Positions 1-5,624 are shown, counted from the first letter of the stretch. The stretch: DNA of 9,581 nt from CAYLXU01 sp964388055 (GCA_964388055.1 CAYLXU010000034.1:1-9581); one strand, 5' to 3'. Numbers and translations: made by a program. Notes: generated by a model not told the origin, from the letters alone.

Positions 1-676
1 TCTTGTGCGTTGTCGAAGTAACAACGTCTGCGTATACAAACGGACTCGAGAGAACACCACCCGCAACGAGACCAGAAAAATGAGACATATCGACCATAAG
101 ATATGCCCCAACATCATCCGCAATTGCCCTAAACCTCTTAAAGTCAATCTTTCTCGGATAGGCCGTATACCCCGCAACAATTAGTTTTGGCTTCTCTTCT
201 CTAGCAAGCGCCATTAATGCATCATAATCCAAAAGCTCGGTATTCTTATTAACTCCATAAGGAATCTGACGCCACGCGCTACCGGTAAAGCTCACTTTGT
301 GCCCATGCGTAAGGTGTCCACCCATGTCAAGCTGCATCCCCATAATCTTCTCACCCAAAGGAACAAGAGCTGCGTACACCGCCAGATTGGCGGGCGATCC
401 TGAATATGGTTGCACATTTACATGCCATTTTTTTTGAGAAAGCTTAAACACCTTAAGAGCCCGTTCCTTGCACAATTCTTCGATTTCATCTACCACCTCA
501 TTTCCCCCATAATATCGTTTTCCCGGATATCCTTCGGCATATTTATTCGTAAGAGATGAGCCAAGCGCCTTAAGTACTCCTTGCGAAACAAAATTTTCAG
601 AAGGAATCAAATCAAGCGTCTCGTTTTGCCGTTTAATTTCTTTAACAACAAGTTTTTCGATGATTACGTCTTTCAT
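1..676 (-). CDS. glyA: Serine hydroxymethyltransferase, N-terminal part (cut by window edge)
   Basis: PLP enzyme that interconverts serine plus tetrahydrofolate with glycine plus methylene-tetrahydrofolate in the cytoplasm. Translation from ATG at 676 gives 225 complete codons to the edge. Hallmarks in order: LIPSEN near residue 25, TNKYAEGYPGKRYYGG (43-58), VQPYSGSPAN (88-97), GGHLTHG with H121 (expected to stack on PLP), VDMSH with D196 and H199, and finally VVTSTTHK ending in K225, the Schiff-base lysine. So all seen catalytic residues are intact and the missing part is the second half of the large domain plus the C-terminal domain. The usual family length is about 415-430 residues. No clear Shine-Dalgarno precedes the ATG; the upstream ATG at 685 runs quickly into a stop. 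Family assignment is very safe; completeness beyond the edge cannot be judged. Confidence 0.97.
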   Translation of the reverse strand, partial: MKDVIIEKLVVKEIKRQNETLDLIPSENFVSQGVLKALGSSLTNKYAEGYPGKRYYGGNEVVDEIEELCKERALKVFKLSQKKWHVNVQPYSGSPANLAVYAALVPLGEKIMGMQLDMGGHLTHGHKVSFTGSAWRQIPYGVNKNTELLDYDALMALAREEKPKLIVAGYTAYPRKIDFKRFRAIADDVGAYLMVDMSHFSGLVAGGVLSSPFVYADVVTSTTHK

Positions 677-700
677 AAAACATACATTAAATTCCTATCC

Positions 701-709
701 ACTGTACCA
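701..709 (-). promoter_or_regulatory. Candidate glyA promoter (diverged extended -10)
   Basis: On the minus strand TGGTACAGT lies about 25 bases before the glyA ATG. It is a diverged copy of the TGGTATACT element seen before three other genes here, keeping the TG and the most conserved -10 positions (first T, A, last T). It sits directly after the upstream terminator, which is where a glyA promoter would be expected. No good -35 is visible. The site is inferred. Confidence 0.4.
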
Positions 710-720
710 CATCCCCATGG

Positions 721-762
721 AAACAAAAAACCCTCCGTCAGTTGGCGGAGGGTTTTTTGTTT
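721..762. terminator. Bidirectional intrinsic terminator with a 17-bp stem
   Basis: CCCTCCG (731-737) pairs with CGGAGGG (746-752) around an 8-base loop. The flanking A-rich (721-730) and T-rich (753-762) tracts are perfectly complementary and extend the stem. On the minus strand this ends transcription of the hypothetical gene at 773-1180, whose stop lies 11 bases away, and insulates glyA. The mirror-symmetric U-tract would also work in the plus direction, although no plus-strand gene lies upstream in the window. Confidence 0.9.
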
Positions 763-772
763 CTGTGTAATG

Positions 773-1180
773 CTACTGGCCAATGCCTTGTATTTTTGCA
801 CGTTGTTCTTCAATATTCGCTTCATCAATATCCTTAGAGAGTGTCTTAAACTCTTCCTGAAGCGCATCAAGCTCAGAGGAATATTCCTTGAAATGCCCCT
901 CCGCCTCTTCGTCGAGTGAATTTGCCTGTGCAATGAGATCTTCATCTCCTGTTTCTGCAGCAAGCTTTCCTAACTCGTCAATGGCATCTATAGTTACATT
1001 TGCAAGTTCTTCCTGAATAGATCCCATTTTATCTTGCAACAATACCATAAGGGCCTGAGCAACAATATCTGGACTCTCGTTCTCTACCCTCGCCATCCAC
1101 TCCTCCTTCTCCTGGGAAGAAATAACAGATTTTGCTTCAAGTTCCTGGAGATCTTTTAAAATATCTTCTTTTGAAAACAT
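773..1180 (-). CDS. Hypothetical acidic coiled-coil protein
   Basis: I do not recognise a family. The 135-residue product is strongly acidic and almost wholly helical in character, with heptad-like spacing of L, I and V. There is no signal peptide, membrane segment or cysteine. The N-terminus (MFSKEDILKDLQELE) and the region 88-128, rich in E, D, L and K, look like coiled-coil stretches; the middle (38-70) reads as an amphipathic helical bundle. ATG at 1180 lies 21 bases after the stop of the upstream gene 1202-1858, with no Shine-Dalgarno, so the two are probably co-transcribed. The pair ends at the terminator at 721-762. The codon pattern and clean gene boundaries support a real gene rather than a shadow. 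A scaffold or binding role with the basic neighbour is possible but is inference only. Confidence 0.8.
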   Translation of the reverse strand: MFSKEDILKDLQELEAKSVISSQEKEEWMARVENESPDIVAQALMVLLQDKMGSIQEELANVTIDAIDELGKLAAETGDEDLIAQANSLDEEAEGHFKEYSSELDALQEEFKTLSKDIDEANIEEQRAKIQGIGQ

Positions 1181-1201
1181 GAATTTGTTTAATTAAATTT
1201 C

Positions 1202-1858
1202 TTATCTTCCCATTTCTCCAGAAAGTCTTTTCTTGTACATTTCGACCATTGCTGAAGCAGAATTTAGTTTCTCTTGCTCACGCGTTGCCCTTTCTTGCAC
1301 GTTTGGAAGCTGATTTTGCAACCACGCAATTAAACCCTCAATCGCCTTTGCGGTATTTTCTGCCCCCTTAGCCCTTGCTTCCGCAACTTTTGCGCTTGCA
1401 AGGTCAGGTAACCCTCTGATCGCTCCAGCACGGTGCCAAAGATCAGCAATACCATTTCCAAATTTCTTTACACCATTTACCTGTCGCTCCCACCAATTAC
1501 CAACTTTTTTTGCGGTATTTTGATACGTCTCACTTGCCCATTTACCAGCCGCAACACCACCCTCAACTACATTAGCAGCAGTTGTAAGACCAGCCTCCCC
1601 CACAAACTTAGCACTTTTGCTTACCATCCCACGCACATCAGGCATGCGCCTCTTGAGACCCTCCCAAAGATTCCTTGCACCGCTTCTGATAGCCTCTTTT
1701 CGGGCATCAACCCTTCCCTCAACACCAAATTTTTCATCCTTGGTTTTTTCCAAATCAGCCAACGCTTGTGCTTGCAACTCCTCAGGAGTTGGGATCGGAG
1801 CCTCGCCCCTACTTTGAAGCTCTTCTTCTACTTTCTTAAAAGAAAAAGATTCGTTCAT
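1202..1858 (-). CDS. Hypothetical basic, helix-rich protein
   Basis: The family is not recognised. The frame stays open to 2161, but the upstream part overlaps the DedA gene on the same strand, so the start is placed at ATG 1858, giving 218 residues (MNESFSFKKVEEEL). Residues 1-45 are acidic with a PIPTPEEL stretch. Residues 50-150 are basic, rich in A, G, K and W (NLWEGLKRRMP, GKWASETYQ, GNWWERQ), as in amphipathic helices that lie on membranes or pack as apolipoprotein/LEA-like repeats. Residues 155-215 are a charged alanine-rich helix. There is no signal peptide or transmembrane segment and no cysteine. It has its own promoter in the gap after DedA and is followed 21 bases later by an acidic coiled-coil gene. 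Membrane- or nucleic-acid-associated packing is a guess from composition. Confidence 0.8.
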   Translation of the reverse strand: MNESFSFKKVEEELQSRGEAPIPTPEELQAQALADLEKTKDEKFGVEGRVDARKEAIRSGARNLWEGLKRRMPDVRGMVSKSAKFVGEAGLTTAANVVEGGVAAGKWASETYQNTAKKVGNWWERQVNGVKKFGNGIADLWHRAGAIRGLPDLASAKVAEARAKGAENTAKAIEGLIAWLQNQLPNVQERATREQEKLNSASAMVEMYKKRLSGEMGR

Positions 1859-1877
1859 AAAAAAATTTAAAAAATTG

Positions 1878-1883
1878 ATTATA
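1878..1883 (-). promoter_or_regulatory. Possible second -10 (TATAAT) for the 1202-1858 gene
   Basis: A consensus TATAAT on the minus strand lies about 20 bases before the ATG at 1858, which would give a leader of roughly 12 bases. The -35 position is poor. It lies downstream of the better promoter at 1917-1944 and may be a tandem start site or chance in an A+T-rich spacer. Confidence 0.4.
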
Positions 1884-1916
1884 CAACACGGGCATCGACA
1901 CACCCACTTCCCTTTT

Positions 1917-1944
1917 AGTATAAATGTGCGCCCAACCGTGTCAA
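1917..1944 (-). promoter_or_regulatory. Near-consensus sigma70-type promoter for the 1202-1858/773-1180 unit
   Basis: The minus strand shows TTGACA (1944-1939), a 16-base spacer, then TATACT (1922-1917). The -35 box overlaps the TGA stop of the DedA gene (1943-1941). A transcript would begin near 1910 and carry a leader of about 50 bases. This is the only classical -35/-10 pair of such quality in the window. Confidence 0.65.
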
Positions 1945-2534
1945 ATTCTACTCCTTCTTTTGTGTTTCCAAAGATGAAACCCTGCCGAAAAAAGAGAAAC
2001 AACAACAACTCCACCAAGTACCCACCCAATATAACGGTCAAGGTGAGGAACGAGAGATCCAAAATAATATCCAACAGATACAAACCCCAACGCCCACAAC
2101 AGGATGCCAATACAATCGTAAAGAAGAAAAGTAAAAATAGACATTTTCCCCACCCCCGCAAATGTGGGCACCGCAGTCCTTATAATCGGAAAAAAGTGAC
2201 CCATCATCACCGCAAAGCGACCGTATTTGTAATAAAACGTACGGGCGGTATCAAGGTGGGCCGGATCCAACAAAAACGAATTTTCTCTCGAAAATACCCG
2301 AGGACCCAATACCTTTCCTATAAGATATCCGACCATATCCCCTGCAAGCGCACCAAACACGATCACAGTCAAAACAAGAGGAAAAGAAAAGAACCCTTGA
2401 GCGGCAAGGATTCCAGCCGATACAAGCAACGTGTCTCCAGGAAGAAAAAAACCTACAAGAAATCCCGTCTCAACAACAAGAAGAAGAAAAATTCCTACAT
2501 AACCAAACGCCTGAAGAAAAGAAACGACATCCAT
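1941..2534 (-). CDS. DedA-family (VTT domain) integral membrane protein
   Basis: DedA proteins sit in the cytoplasmic membrane. Some members are established undecaprenyl-phosphate flippases recycling the lipid carrier for cell-wall synthesis, and others affect proton-motive force and drug resistance. The 197-residue product has the usual length. Family signs in order: acidic E22 followed by FFLPGD (29-34), the re-entrant-loop motif; GALAGDMVGYLIG (61-73); and FFPIIRTAVPTFAG (114-127) with R119 and P123, the second conserved arginine-proline loop. Hydrophobic helices follow at about 133-160 and 165-187, with a basic tail HKRRSRI. Start ATG 2534 is six bases after the stop of the DUF1003-like gene, so it is the third gene of the operon beginning at 3809. 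No Shine-Dalgarno is present. Substrate is inferred from family only. Confidence 0.93.
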   Translation of the reverse strand: MDVVSFLQAFGYVGIFLLLVVETGFLVGFFLPGDTLLVSAGILAAQGFFSFPLVLTVIVFGALAGDMVGYLIGKVLGPRVFSRENSFLLDPAHLDTARTFYYKYGRFAVMMGHFFPIIRTAVPTFAGVGKMSIFTFLLYDCIGILLWALGFVSVGYYFGSLVPHLDRYIGWVLGGVVVVSLFSAGFHLWKHKRRSRI

Positions 2535-2540
2535 TTTAGA

Positions 2541-2987
2541 CTAAGATTTTCTCTTCAAAAGTTCTATCTCGCCTAATAGTTTTTGGAGTCCTGCCTCTAT
2601 GTTTTCAATCGCACGCCTCGTTCCTTCCTCCTCAGCCTCATCTTCTTCATCCTCTTCAACTATCTTGTCGATATCCACCTCAAGTTCTTTTACATCCTCC
2701 TGAATCTCCTCCACATCATCACCAAGTTCTTTAACCTCCTCTTCAATGCTATCAATATTATCCTCAACCTCGGCAAGGCTTTCCATGCTCCGATTCACCG
2801 TCATCTGAATAAATATAGCAAGATAAATCGCCTCAAGGGACACAATAGTAGTAAGAATCAATAAGATACTGTCCGTGGTTACCCCAAAAAAGGCCAAGCC
2901 AAAAATACCCACGAAAAAGATTGTGTGTATAAGGATGGAGGTTGGAGTACCAACCCACTGAGTGGCCTTAAACGCCAGATGCTGCAT
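2541..2987 (-). CDS. DUF1003-like two-helix membrane protein with acidic coiled-coil tail
   Basis: The product has two membrane helices (about residues 15-35 and 41-62), a long heptad region (about 67-112, I/V/L spaced among E and D) and a very acidic run EEDEEDEAEEE, then a helical tail. The segment GTPTSILIHTIFF and the later IVSLEAIYLAIFIQMTVNRS resemble the DUF1003 pattern (a His in helix 1, then SLEA-hydrophobic-NR at the end of helix 2); a low-affinity iron permease-like small protein is an alternative. The start is chosen at ATG 2987 (148 residues). An in-frame TTG at 2996 is possible, and neither has a Shine-Dalgarno. It lies 30 bases after the SIMPL gene and 6 before DedA, so it is the middle gene of an envelope operon. 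The cytoplasmic coiled coil probably oligomerises or binds a partner. Confidence 0.85.
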   Translation of the reverse strand: MQHLAFKATQWVGTPTSILIHTIFFVGIFGLAFFGVTTDSILLILTTIVSLEAIYLAIFIQMTVNRSMESLAEVEDNIDSIEEEVKELGDDVEEIQEDVKELEVDIDKIVEEDEEDEAEEEGTRRAIENIEAGLQKLLGEIELLKRKS

Positions 2988-3017
2988 ATTTGCCAAAACT
3001 TTTATATCTAAACAAGC

Positions 3018-3809
3018 TTACCTAATTTCGTAGGTCAGAGAAACTGAAACTTGAATTTCGTTCGAACCGGGCTCTATGCGAGGAGCTGGAGCAACGTCCA
3101 AAGCCTTTTCATCTACATACCCAAACGTATCATATCCCCCATAATAAGGCCGAGCACCCCCCTCTTCCACAGCAACTAACCTCCCTAAACGAAAACCTCC
3201 AGCCTTTGCAATATTTTTAGCTTGATCTCTTGCCTTCTCCATCGCCTCTTTTCGAGCCTCCTCCAAGTACTTTGTCTCGTCATCAACAGTAAAAGAAAGT
3301 TGGGACACCGAATTCGCCCCCTTCTCTACAATTCCTGCCAAAACATCTCCTGTCACATTAAAATCGCGAACCTTTACTTCCACGTTCTGGGAAATCGTAT
3401 ACCCAACAATCTCAGCAGGAGGACATGGTTTTACGTCACCTACTGGAGATACGGGTGTCGAAGCACAAGGAAAATACTGATAGCGAGGAGAAACGTTATA
3501 ATTCGTCGTCTTAATATCCTTCTTATCGACACGATGTGAAAGTATAAAATCTATAGCACCGTTTACCTTCTTGGTATTTTCCTTTTGAAGGCTTGCTAAG
3601 TCTTTTCCACCTTCGGTTATTACGCTAAAAGAAAATTTTGCGACGTCTGGCAGGGCAATTGCCTTTCCTTCCGCAGAAACAGTAAAACTTCGCGCATCTA
3701 CAGATCTCCCATAAGAGCGAACGTAAGAGTAAGCCGAAACAGCTAAGGTGAGAATTGTAATAATGACTGCTATACCTAAATAATTTTTTATAGATTGTTC
3801 GGTTAACAT
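3018..3809 (-). CDS. SIMPL domain (DUF541) membrane-anchored protein
   Basis: The 263-residue protein has an N-terminal membrane anchor (about 10-30) and then an extracytoplasmic SIMPL/DUF541 domain. The sequence SFTVSAEGKAIALPDVAKFSFSV (41-63, recognisable by its strand rhythm) is the typical opening of the family. Also seen are NGAIDFIL, KDIKTTNYNVSPRY (98-110), VGYTISQNVEVKVRD (135-149), LAGIVEKGAN and the helix EEARKEAMEKARDQAKNIAKAGG (183-205, typical of DUF541). Family members act at the cell envelope, including stress-related BP26-like oligomers and an IRAK-interacting mouse homologue; the biochemical role is unclear. Two cysteines, C115 and C129, flank a proline-rich insert and could form a disulfide outside the cell. 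First gene of a three-gene operon. ATG 3809 has no Shine-Dalgarno. Confidence 0.93.
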   Translation of the reverse strand: MLTEQSIKNYLGIAVIITILTLAVSAYSYVRSYGRSVDARSFTVSAEGKAIALPDVAKFSFSVITEGGKDLASLQKENTKKVNGAIDFILSHRVDKKDIKTTNYNVSPRYQYFPCASTPVSPVGDVKPCPPAEIVGYTISQNVEVKVRDFNVTGDVLAGIVEKGANSVSQLSFTVDDETKYLEEARKEAMEKARDQAKNIAKAGGFRLGRLVAVEEGGARPYYGGYDTFGYVDEKALDVAPAPRIEPGSNEIQVSVSLTYEIR

Positions 3810-3832
3810 ATTTAAATATAAAAATAACTAAA

Positions 3833-3857
3833 ACCTGTTTCTTTCATGATAACAGGT
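3833..3857 (-). promoter_or_regulatory. Inverted repeat ACCTGTT-N11-AACAGGT: operator or weak terminator
   Basis: Perfect 7-base arms are separated by 11 bases. On the minus strand one arm overlaps the end of the -10 box proposed for the SIMPL operon and the other lies around +10, as a repressor operator would. Alternatively, as RNA it forms a hairpin followed by a broken T-rich run (TTTTAGTTATTTTTAT), which could terminate the upstream gene at 3885-4640. The loop is long and the T-tract interrupted, so the two readings are about equally likely. Confidence 0.5.
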
Positions 3858-3865
3858 ATATAACA
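3857..3865 (-). promoter_or_regulatory. Candidate extended -10 promoter for the SIMPL-DUF1003-DedA operon
   Basis: TGTTATATA on the minus strand (TG at 3865-3864, hexamer 3862-3857) is an extended -10 with a predicted start near 3850, giving a leader of about 40 bases to ATG 3809. No clear -35 is present. A weaker AT-rich hexamer near 3822 (TATATT) is an alternative. Confidence 0.4.
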
Positions 3866-3884
3866 GATCGCAAGCAAAATTATT

Positions 3885-4640
3885 TTAATCTTTTTGCGGT
3901 GTCACCTCCTCCACAGAAGACCGAAGACTGTGTAACACCTCCTCCTCCCATTCGTGTCGCAACCATTCGTTCACTTTTTCTTTGTGGGTATACGCCCCCT
4001 CTCCTCGCTCTTCTACTTCGGCCTCGTATGTTCTTAAGCTCTCAACCCTCATCCAACCCATAAATTCTCCTTTTTCAGGAAATAATTCGAATAAATTCAC
4101 ACCATATCTCTCTCTAATACTTCGTGCGATGTGAATTGCTTCACTCCACGCATCACGCTCCTCTCGTAACTCAGTTTTTGCACCCCTAATCTCCTCCGCG
4201 TCATCAAGAACCCCTTCCCCACCATATCGCCTGTACCGCACAAGAGATTCGGCGTCCTCTGGGTTGTCCTCGGCCCACTTTTTCCAATGAGGCGCCGCCC
4301 GCAGATGCCCAAGCTCATGAAGCAAAAGAAAAACATTTCTTGGATTTTTTAGCTCCTCGAGAGAAACTGTCACCACAAATGAACTGATATTGGCATTAAA
4401 ATACGTCTTCTCAATTATCCGTATTTCCTGTAACAAGTCTGCCTGAACGAAATCCACAAATTCAAAAACATTCGTGTTTGTACGCACATCCTCAAGAAAG
4501 ATGCGCAACAATTCTCGGTCCTTCCTATATATAGTCACATCATGGTTATCATCAACACGTACACGTAAAACCTCCTTAAAACCCTCATGGGAACCCCTTT
4601 TCTCTTTTTTACTATGTATTTCTCTTTTAAAATCCTCCAT
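3885..4640 (-). CDS. Putative HExxH zinc metallopeptidase-like protein
   Basis: The 251-residue product contains NVFLLLHELGHL (102-113), giving the zinc-binding HELGH with H108, E109 and H112. A later EERDAW (160-165) offers E161 as a gluzincin-type third ligand, as in many uncharacterised HExxH proteins. There is no signal peptide or membrane segment once the start is corrected, so it is likely cytoplasmic. The frame is open to 4694, but the stretch before ATG 4640 contains the promoter element TGGTATACT and reads as non-coding, so 4640 is preferred. The N-terminal 20 residues are highly charged (KREIHSKKEKRGSHEG). The C-terminal 60 residues are acidic and helical. Substrate and family are unknown; the metal site is seen, the peptidase activity is inferred. 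It is a single-gene unit, divergent from the four-cysteine gene. Confidence 0.82.
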   Translation of the reverse strand: MEDFKREIHSKKEKRGSHEGFKEVLRVRVDDNHDVTIYRKDRELLRIFLEDVRTNTNVFEFVDFVQADLLQEIRIIEKTYFNANISSFVVTVSLEELKNPRNVFLLLHELGHLRAAPHWKKWAEDNPEDAESLVRYRRYGGEGVLDDAEEIRGAKTELREERDAWSEAIHIARSIRERYGVNLFELFPEKGEFMGWMRVESLRTYEAEVEERGEGAYTHKEKVNEWLRHEWEEEVLHSLRSSVEEVTPQKD

Positions 4641-4651
4641 AAAACACCAAT

Positions 4652-4660
4652 AGTATACCA
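4652..4660 (-). promoter_or_regulatory. Extended -10 promoter TGGTATACT, nearly leaderless
   Basis: The -10 hexamer TATACT (4657-4652) has an upstream TGG and TTTTGG (4680-4675) at 17-base spacing as a weak -35. The predicted start is near 4645, only about five bases before ATG 4640, so the mRNA would be essentially leaderless. The 13 bases 4648-4660 are identical to 8757-8769 before the histidine kinase gene, which supports a functional element and fixes the downstream start codon. Confidence 0.7.
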
Positions 4661-4741
4661 AACCAATATTATTTCCAAAACACCACCTCGCCAAGACTAA
4701 AAACTTCTAAAGGAATTTACAAAACAAAAAAAATATAGTTT

Positions 4742-4747
4742 TATAAT
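4742..4747 (+). promoter_or_regulatory. Candidate -10 (TATAAT) for the four-cysteine gene
   Basis: A consensus TATAAT lies 26 bases before ATG 4774, with a predicted start about 20 bases before the ATG that leaves the strong Shine-Dalgarno inside the leader. The best -35 match, TTTACA (4716-4721), is spaced 20 bases away, too far for an ideal promoter. Confidence 0.5.
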
Positions 4748-4759
4748 TACAGCTCGTTA

Positions 4760-4766
4760 GGAGGTG
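4760..4766 (+). promoter_or_regulatory. Strong Shine-Dalgarno AGGAGGT
   Basis: AGGAGGTGAGCCCACATG places a full anti-16S complement seven bases before the ATG at 4774. This is the best ribosome-binding site in a window where most genes have none, suggesting high expression of the small protein that follows. Confidence 0.85.
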
Positions 4767-4773
4767 AGCCCAC

Positions 4774-4989
4774 ATGGCACAACCTGTTTCACTCAATCAC
4801 GCAAAAATAGTATGTAAGCTTGGTGAAGGAAAGGAAACGTGTAGTTTCCTTACACTTGGCGCAGGACAATTTGAATGTGTGAAGGGAACAATCTACCAAG
4901 CACATATTGCCGAACGCCGTGCGAAACGAAACATGAGCGCAATGGGAGATAACTGCTCCGGACCACCAAATTACACGCCCACCCCATAG
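4774..4989 (+). CDS. Small hypothetical four-cysteine protein
   Basis: The 71-residue product is not assigned to a family I can name. Cysteines are at 14, 23, 35 and 61, in the contexts IVCKLGEGKETCSFL, GQFECVKG and GDNCSGPPN. There is no signal peptide or membrane helix. The central part (36-53) is basic (AERRAKRN), and the tail is proline-rich (PPNYTPTP). The cysteine spacing (8, 11 and 25 between) could hold a metal ion or a disulfide pair, but it is not a standard zinc ribbon because CxxC is absent. Independent evidence for a real gene is the perfect Shine-Dalgarno, a consensus -10 upstream and a terminator two bases after the stop. It forms its own transcription unit between the HExxH gene (divergent) and DoxX (convergent). 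Confidence 0.85.
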   Translation: MAQPVSLNHAKIVCKLGEGKETCSFLTLGAGQFECVKGTIYQAHIAERRAKRNMSAMGDNCSGPPNYTPTP

Positions 4990-5015
4990 AAAAAGCCGCG
5001 CATAGCGCGGCTTTT
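4990..5015. terminator. Bidirectional intrinsic terminator
   Basis: AAAAGCCGCGC (4991-5001) pairs with GCGCGGCTTTT (5005-5015) around the 3-base loop ATA. The T-run serves the plus-strand four-cysteine gene, and the A-run (4990-4994) gives a T-run for the minus-strand DoxX gene, whose stop is 18 bases away. Confidence 0.9.
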
Positions 5016-5032
5016 GAATACATATAGAAAAT

Positions 5033-5503
5033 CTATCCAAGCCACTCCCTCAAACGAGGAAGTTTGGAACAAATAGGAAGCCTTGAACACCACGCCTCGA
5101 GTCCCCACACCCTACCCGCGCGAATAGCCGCAAGATAAAGAAGCACAGATATATAAATAATGTGTTCATCAACAATATACGAATGTGCGTTTGGATAGGG
5201 AAAATTAAGAATCGGAAGATAGTATAACAACATCAGCACCGCACCGAGAAGAGAACTTAAACGTACACCAACCCCTAAAATGAGGGACACACCAAGCAGC
5301 GTAAGCCCCCACTCATTGATAAAATTTACAACAGGAAGCACGGACGGGTTGAGAAGCGACTGAAAAAACCAGGAAAATGTTTTCGCACCCTTAAGATACC
5401 CAGCCGCAGACCATTCTGGATTTAATACTTTAGTGATACCGGCATAAAAAAACATCCATCCCATTGTCACGCGCAATAAGAATAATGACAAATTTTGAAA
5501 CAT
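5033..5503 (-). CDS. DoxX-family membrane protein
   Basis: The 156-residue integral membrane protein has about four helices (roughly 5-25, 55-78, 83-102 and 112-128). The opening LFLLRVTMGWMFFYAGITKV with R11, G15 and K25 and the following LNPEWSAAGYLKGAKTF match the DoxX/DoxD (TQO small subunit) pattern. Also typical are NEWGLTLLGVSLILGVGVRLSSLLG (63-87, with E64 and R81) and the last helix starting DEHIIYISVLLYLA. Members have been linked to quinone-dependent oxidation of sulfur compounds or to membrane redox/oxidative-stress complexes, but most bacterial members have no defined substrate. The extra C-terminal tail carries C139 and C145 in basic surroundings. ATG 5503 has no Shine-Dalgarno. 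Single-gene unit with its own promoter and terminator. Confidence 0.9.
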   Translation of the reverse strand: MFQNLSLFLLRVTMGWMFFYAGITKVLNPEWSAAGYLKGAKTFSWFFQSLLNPSVLPVVNFINEWGLTLLGVSLILGVGVRLSSLLGAVLMLLYYLPILNFPYPNAHSYIVDEHIIYISVLLYLAAIRAGRVWGLEAWCSRLPICSKLPRLREWLG

Positions 5504-5535
5504 ATTAATTTTTTTAACAAAGATGACTTTATGTC

Positions 5536-5544
5536 AGTATACCA
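5536..5544 (-). promoter_or_regulatory. Extended -10 promoter TGGTATACT for the DoxX gene
   Basis: The same nine bases TGGTATACT occur before the HExxH and histidine kinase genes. Here the predicted start is near 5529, giving a leader of about 26 bases to ATG 5503. The -35 region is poor, as expected for an extended -10 promoter. Confidence 0.65.
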
Positions 5545-5624
5545 CACCACAGGTTTTCCACATATCAACTTTAAACAGAATATCTTCCTTGATTTATCAA
5601 GCAAAATTCCATACCGTGTGTATA

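Noticed and set aside
1886..1940. Imperfect inverted match ACACGGGC / GCCCAACCGTGT between DedA and the next gene
   Set aside because: The arms are interrupted, the loop is long and there is no T-tract, so it is not a credible terminator; the segment is better explained as promoter.
1941..1943. TGA of the DedA gene as a possible glycine codon (alternative code 25)
   Set aside because: The protein ends at the family's usual length, no gene here contains an internal TGA, and the 8825 gene also ends in TGA followed closely by a terminator.
1859..2161. N-terminal extension of the basic hypothetical gene, rich in hydrophobic residues like a membrane domain
   Set aside because: It overlaps the well-supported DedA gene on the same strand in another frame and includes the intergenic promoter; the composition is a frame shadow of DedA.
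1875..2576. Plus-strand open frame of 233 codons, very rich in K, R and N
   Set aside because: It is antisense to DedA, with composition typical of the reverse complement of a hydrophobic gene and no ribosome-binding site.
5523..5624. Upstream in-frame start extending the DNA glycosylase by 34 residues
   Set aside because: The added residues lack family similarity and the segment holds the divergent DoxX promoter; the family's normal N-terminus begins at 5625.
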